Shown: positions 15,553 to 17,974 of the stretch, piece after piece | Numbering within the stretch: position 1 is the first letter of the stretch | Layout of the letters: each line of letters begins with the position of its first letter | DNA from: Lachnospiraceae bacterium | GTDB taxonomy: Bacteria; Bacillota; Clostridia; Lachnospirales; Lachnospiraceae | Reading direction: 5' to 3' | Length of the DNA stretch: 17,974 nucleotides | NCBI GenBank assembly: GCA_009774375.1 | Contig: VSNO01000094.1 | Location: 1-17,974 of the forward strand | Notes under the pieces: model-generated | Database searches by the model: none | Told to the model about the DNA's origin: nothing | The model's input: the letters and a program-made list of their open reading frames with translations, nothing else | Made by a program: the position numbers and the translations under genes

Positions 15553-16474
15553 ATCCACAGTCACAGAAGACCTTTCTGAGCCCCCAGAACACGCCTGCCG
15601 CCAGCGCCGCAGACAGCACTCCCCACATCGGTCCGGCCTGAAACGTCGTCCATGCCGCAGTCTGTGACATCATAAACACGAAAATATTGGCGGCCATATG
15701 CATCAGCACAGGCGCCGCAAAACAGGCCGAATATTCATAGCAGAGCGCCATGAGGACGCCCATCGCCGTTCCGTAGAGGAACTGCGGCAGATTTGCGTGA
15801 AATACGCCAAACAGGAGCGCGGAGCACACGACCGCCCTGGGAAGGCTGTAAAACTTTTTGATCCGGCTGAAGATCACACCGCGAAATACCATCTCCTCCA
15901 CCGCAGGCGCAACGATCCCGTAGAGCACGATCCCAAGCCAGACTGGCACAGAGTACTGGATCGCCTCCACGTTCTGATACTTTTCGGAATCAAGCACCGG
16001 ATTCCCGGCTCCGGACAGCACTCCGGACAAAAGCTCAAACCAGATGTTCAGCGCCAGCGATGCAGTGATGCCAAGCAGGGCGCACAGCGCCAGCCCTGTC
16101 ATTTTGCGCGCCGTCTTTTTCCCCACAAACGCTGTCTTTAAGAATCCGGCGAACTGTCCCAGGATGCTTTTGTCTATGTCGATCTCCCCGTCCGTACTCG
16201 CTTCGATCAGAAAATCATTGAGCAGAAAACCCGCCGCGATCAGGCTTGCCACGCCGTTGACGACCGCGCTGAGCTGATGCGCGTTGTTCTCCACCCACAC
16301 GGCCGCACCTGTTATGGGAAGCGCCGGGAGTGCGATCGCCAGCACGAACATCGCCGCCGTCTTCACCAGCATATAGAGCACAAACGGCCTGACGACGTAT
16401 GCCAGCTTCTGCAGCGTCGTCGTCCGCTTCGGCGTGATCTTTGGCTTGCGCCTCTCCTTCTCATCCATACTCAT
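15551..16474 (-). CDS. CPBP family intramembrane metalloprotease
   Basis: A polytopic membrane protein of the CAAX-prenyl-protease-like/Abi family. The three conserved motifs are present: EEMVFRG (EExxxR), FGVFHAN (FxxxH) and HMAAN (HxxxN), supplying the Glu/His metal ligands. Several hydrophobic segments run from about residue 30 to the C-terminus, after a basic cytoplasmic tail (KERRKPKITPKRTTT). I chose ATG 16474 because GAGGGG lies 6 nt upstream; an ATG at 16492 is in frame but has no ribosome site, and one at 16468 is possible. It is the last gene of the addA-HAD-CPBP run, 36 bp after the phosphatase. Its substrate is unknown; family members are linked to self-immunity, protein maturation or sigma-factor control, and nothing here distinguishes these. 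Confidence 0.88.
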   Translation of the reverse strand: MSMDEKERRKPKITPKRTTTLQKLAYVVRPFVLYMLVKTAAMFVLAIALPALPITGAAVWVENNAHQLSAVVNGVASLIAAGFLLNDFLIEASTDGEIDIDKSILGQFAGFLKTAFVGKKTARKMTGLALCALLGITASLALNIWFELLSGVLSGAGNPVLDSEKYQNVEAIQYSVPVWLGIVLYGIVAPAVEEMVFRGVIFSRIKKFYSLPRAVVCSALLFGVFHANLPQFLYGTAMGVLMALCYEYSACFAAPVLMHMAANIFVFMMSQTAAWTTFQAGPMWGVLSAALAAGVFWGLRKVFCDCG

Positions 16475-16510
16475 CCACAACCCCTCTTCCATATTGACAC
16501 GGTATCATAT

Positions 16511-17176
16511 TCACTGCATCAGCAATCCCGCCAGCGCCTCCACCGTGTCGACGATATGATCGGCTCCCGCCTGCTCCAGCTCTCCCTCCGGCGCGTAGCC
16601 AAAGGACACCCCGACTGAGGTGATCCCGTGTTCTCTGGCGCCCTCGATATCAAATCTGCGGTCGCCGACCATTGCCACCCCCGCCTTCTTTTCAGCAGGG
16701 GGCATGCCGGCGGGAAGCATCTGCCGCAGCGCCTCCTCGACGACCTCCTCCTTTTTGCCGCGTGTTCCGTCCATGTTGCTGCCTATGATATAATCGAAAT
16801 ACGCCCTGATCTCAAAATGATCCAGTATGCGCTCCACAAACGGCGTCGGCTTGCTCGACGCGATCGCAAGCTTTTTCCCGCCTGCCCTGAGCGACGCAAG
16901 CATCCGGGCGGTTCCCGGGTAGATCTCATTCTCGTAGATCCCCTGGTCTGTAAACCGCTCGCGGTACTTGGCGACCGCCGTCACGACCTGCTCCTCCTCC
17001 AGACCGTAGAATTCCCGGAAGCTGTCCGCCAGCGGCGGCCCGATGAACGGCTCCAGCTTATCCAGCGAAGGCTCCTCGATGCCGAGTGCCCGCAGCGCAT
17101 ACTGCACCGAGCGCGTGATCCCCAGCTTGGGATCTGTCAGCGTGCCGTCCAGGTCAAATAAAATGTAATCAAACAT
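16511..17176 (-). CDS. HAD-superfamily hydrolase (phosphoglycolate phosphatase/5'-nucleotidase-like)
   Basis: A 221-residue Asp-nucleophile phosphatase. Motif I is FDLDGTLTD (nucleophile D8, acid D10), motif II is IASSKP, motif III is the Lys in GKKEEVVEEAL, and motif IV is MVGDRRFDIEGA. A helical cap inserted after motif I (..LEPFIGPPLADSFREFYGL..) marks subfamily IA, and GPPLxxSF is typical of the phosphoglycolate phosphatase/5'-nucleotidase branch. The substrate is not predictable. The ATG overlaps the addA stop by 8 nt (ATGTTTGA) and its AGGAGG site lies inside the addA coding end, so translation is probably coupled. Likely role: housekeeping removal of damaged or by-product phosphate esters. 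Confidence 0.9.
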   Translation of the reverse strand: MFDYILFDLDGTLTDPKLGITRSVQYALRALGIEEPSLDKLEPFIGPPLADSFREFYGLEEEQVVTAVAKYRERFTDQGIYENEIYPGTARMLASLRAGGKKLAIASSKPTPFVERILDHFEIRAYFDYIIGSNMDGTRGKKEEVVEEALRQMLPAGMPPAEKKAGVAMVGDRRFDIEGAREHGITSVGVSFGYAPEGELEQAGADHIVDTVEALAGLLMQ

Positions 17177-17974
17177 AAATCTCCTCCTGCAGATAAAAAG
17201 AATACAGATACCGCTCCTTCACCTTTTTTCCCGTGATCTGTTCGAGTGCCATCTGATAATAGTCCAGCTGTGTCCTGTAACGCCTGACCAGCTCCTCCTT
17301 ACAGCTTACCTTATCTGTCTTGTAGTCTGCAAGCACAATCTCGTCATTTTCATAAAAAAACACATCGATTACCCCCTGGATCAGAACGGTCTCCGCCGGC
17401 GGAAAACTGGGCCGCAGCTTGTCGGCACTGATTCCCAGCACAAAGGGCTGCTCCTTAAAAAGTTCATTTCTCAGGTTTGCGGCGATCATTCGCTGTGACA
17501 GGCCGGACTGGAAAAAGCCGATCATTTTGTTCATGCTGACACACGCAAGCTCCTCTTTGGTGATCCTTCCCTCGGCAGTCCACTGTTCCTGCTCGCTTTT
17601 CAACACCGCATAGAGGCGCTTTCTGGTGTTCCCTTCATCCGCCCTCGCCGCAGCGCCTGCATTTTCGACGCTGAGGCTGTCGGAAAAGGAGAGCATCTCC
17701 ATGATCCTGTGAACCGCTGTGCCGTACCGGACGCCCGACAGCGCCCCCGCGCCATGTCCTGCATTTTCTGACACTTCTGTCATATCTGACTGCATCCTGA
17801 CTGCAAAATCGGGGATATAGTACTCCCGCGGCACCTCGATCAGTTCCGCGGACTCCACGAACGCCTCCTCGTAGGACGCCTTCTTCAGCTCGGACACGGT
17901 CGTCTTCACAGTGAGCCCTTCCAGGTCTTTGTGCGGATAGGAAAAATGGAGCGCCTGCCCCGCCGGGTCCTCGC
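17169..17974 (-). CDS. addA: ATP-dependent helicase/nuclease subunit A, C-terminal part (partial)
   Basis: The frame is open through the right edge of the window, giving about 267 residues of the C-terminal nuclease domain of an AddA/RecB-type exonuclease that processes double-strand ends for recombination. Seen motifs are GTAVHRIMEML (nuclease-domain helix), QGVIDVFFYE.. followed by LADYKTDKV (the D...DxK core of the PD-(D/E)XK fold), and YRTQLDYYQMALE (the conserved Gln-Tyr motif), then KVKERYLYSFYL. The helicase motifs lie outside the window. In Firmicutes addB usually precedes addA, so addB probably lies beyond the right edge. Downstream it overlaps the HAD phosphatase by 8 nt. Lack of the iron-sulphur cysteines that AddB carries favours AddA. 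Confidence 0.9.
   Translation of the reverse strand, partial: EDPAGQALHFSYPHKDLEGLTVKTTVSELKKASYEEAFVESAELIEVPREYYIPDFAVRMQSDMTEVSENAGHGAGALSGVRYGTAVHRIMEMLSFSDSLSVENAGAAARADEGNTRKRLYAVLKSEQEQWTAEGRITKEELACVSMNKMIGFFQSGLSQRMIAANLRNELFKEQPFVLGISADKLRPSFPPAETVLIQGVIDVFFYENDEIVLADYKTDKVSCKEELVRRYRTQLDYYQMALEQITGKKVKERYLYSFYLQEEIYV

Overview
The window looks like chromosomal DNA of a Gram-positive anaerobe, most likely a member of the Lachnospiraceae or another Clostridia. The evidence is AGGAGG-type ribosome binding sites, sigma-A-like promoters, a GH94 cellobiose phosphorylase, an AddA-type helicase-nuclease, a cache-domain chemoreceptor, and moderately GC-rich codon use. I see no phage, plasmid, IS, CRISPR, tRNA or rRNA features.

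Layout. Positions 1-672 (minus) hold the start of a membrane-anchored exported protein of unknown function, broken by one frameshift and running off the left edge. Positions 974-3409 (plus) hold an intact cellobiose phosphorylase with its own promoter, a LacI-type operator-like palindrome and a strong terminator. Positions 3543-4246 (minus) hold a multiply frameshifted NUDIX hydrolase and a short conserved-looking ORF of unknown function behind one promoter. Positions 4468-10595 (minus) are the glutamate synthase operon gltB-gltD. It is preceded by a near-consensus promoter and a structured leader of about 230 nt containing an intrinsic terminator, which suggests attenuation. Positions 10945-12981 (minus) encode a methyl-accepting chemotaxis protein. 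Positions 13067-14245 (minus) encode a soluble, charged, helix-rich protein of unknown function. Positions 14279-14740 (minus) hold two gene remnants: the N-terminus of a sugar-phosphate-isomerase-like TIM barrel and a small acidic ORF with a nonsense codon and a frameshift. Positions 15021-15524 (plus) encode a flavin-reductase-like FMN protein, converging on a minus-strand run made of the 3' end of addA, a HAD phosphatase translationally overlapped with it, and a CPBP intramembrane protease (15551-17974).

Functionally this is mostly housekeeping: cellobiose phosphorolysis feeding glycolysis, ammonia assimilation by GOGAT, chemotaxis sensing, and recombination repair. I did not find a convincing undescribed multi-gene system. 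The best leads are the terminator-containing gltBD leader and a set of three broken loci. Their open frames can be rejoined by single-base changes, most of them at short homopolymers, while the long genes around them are intact.
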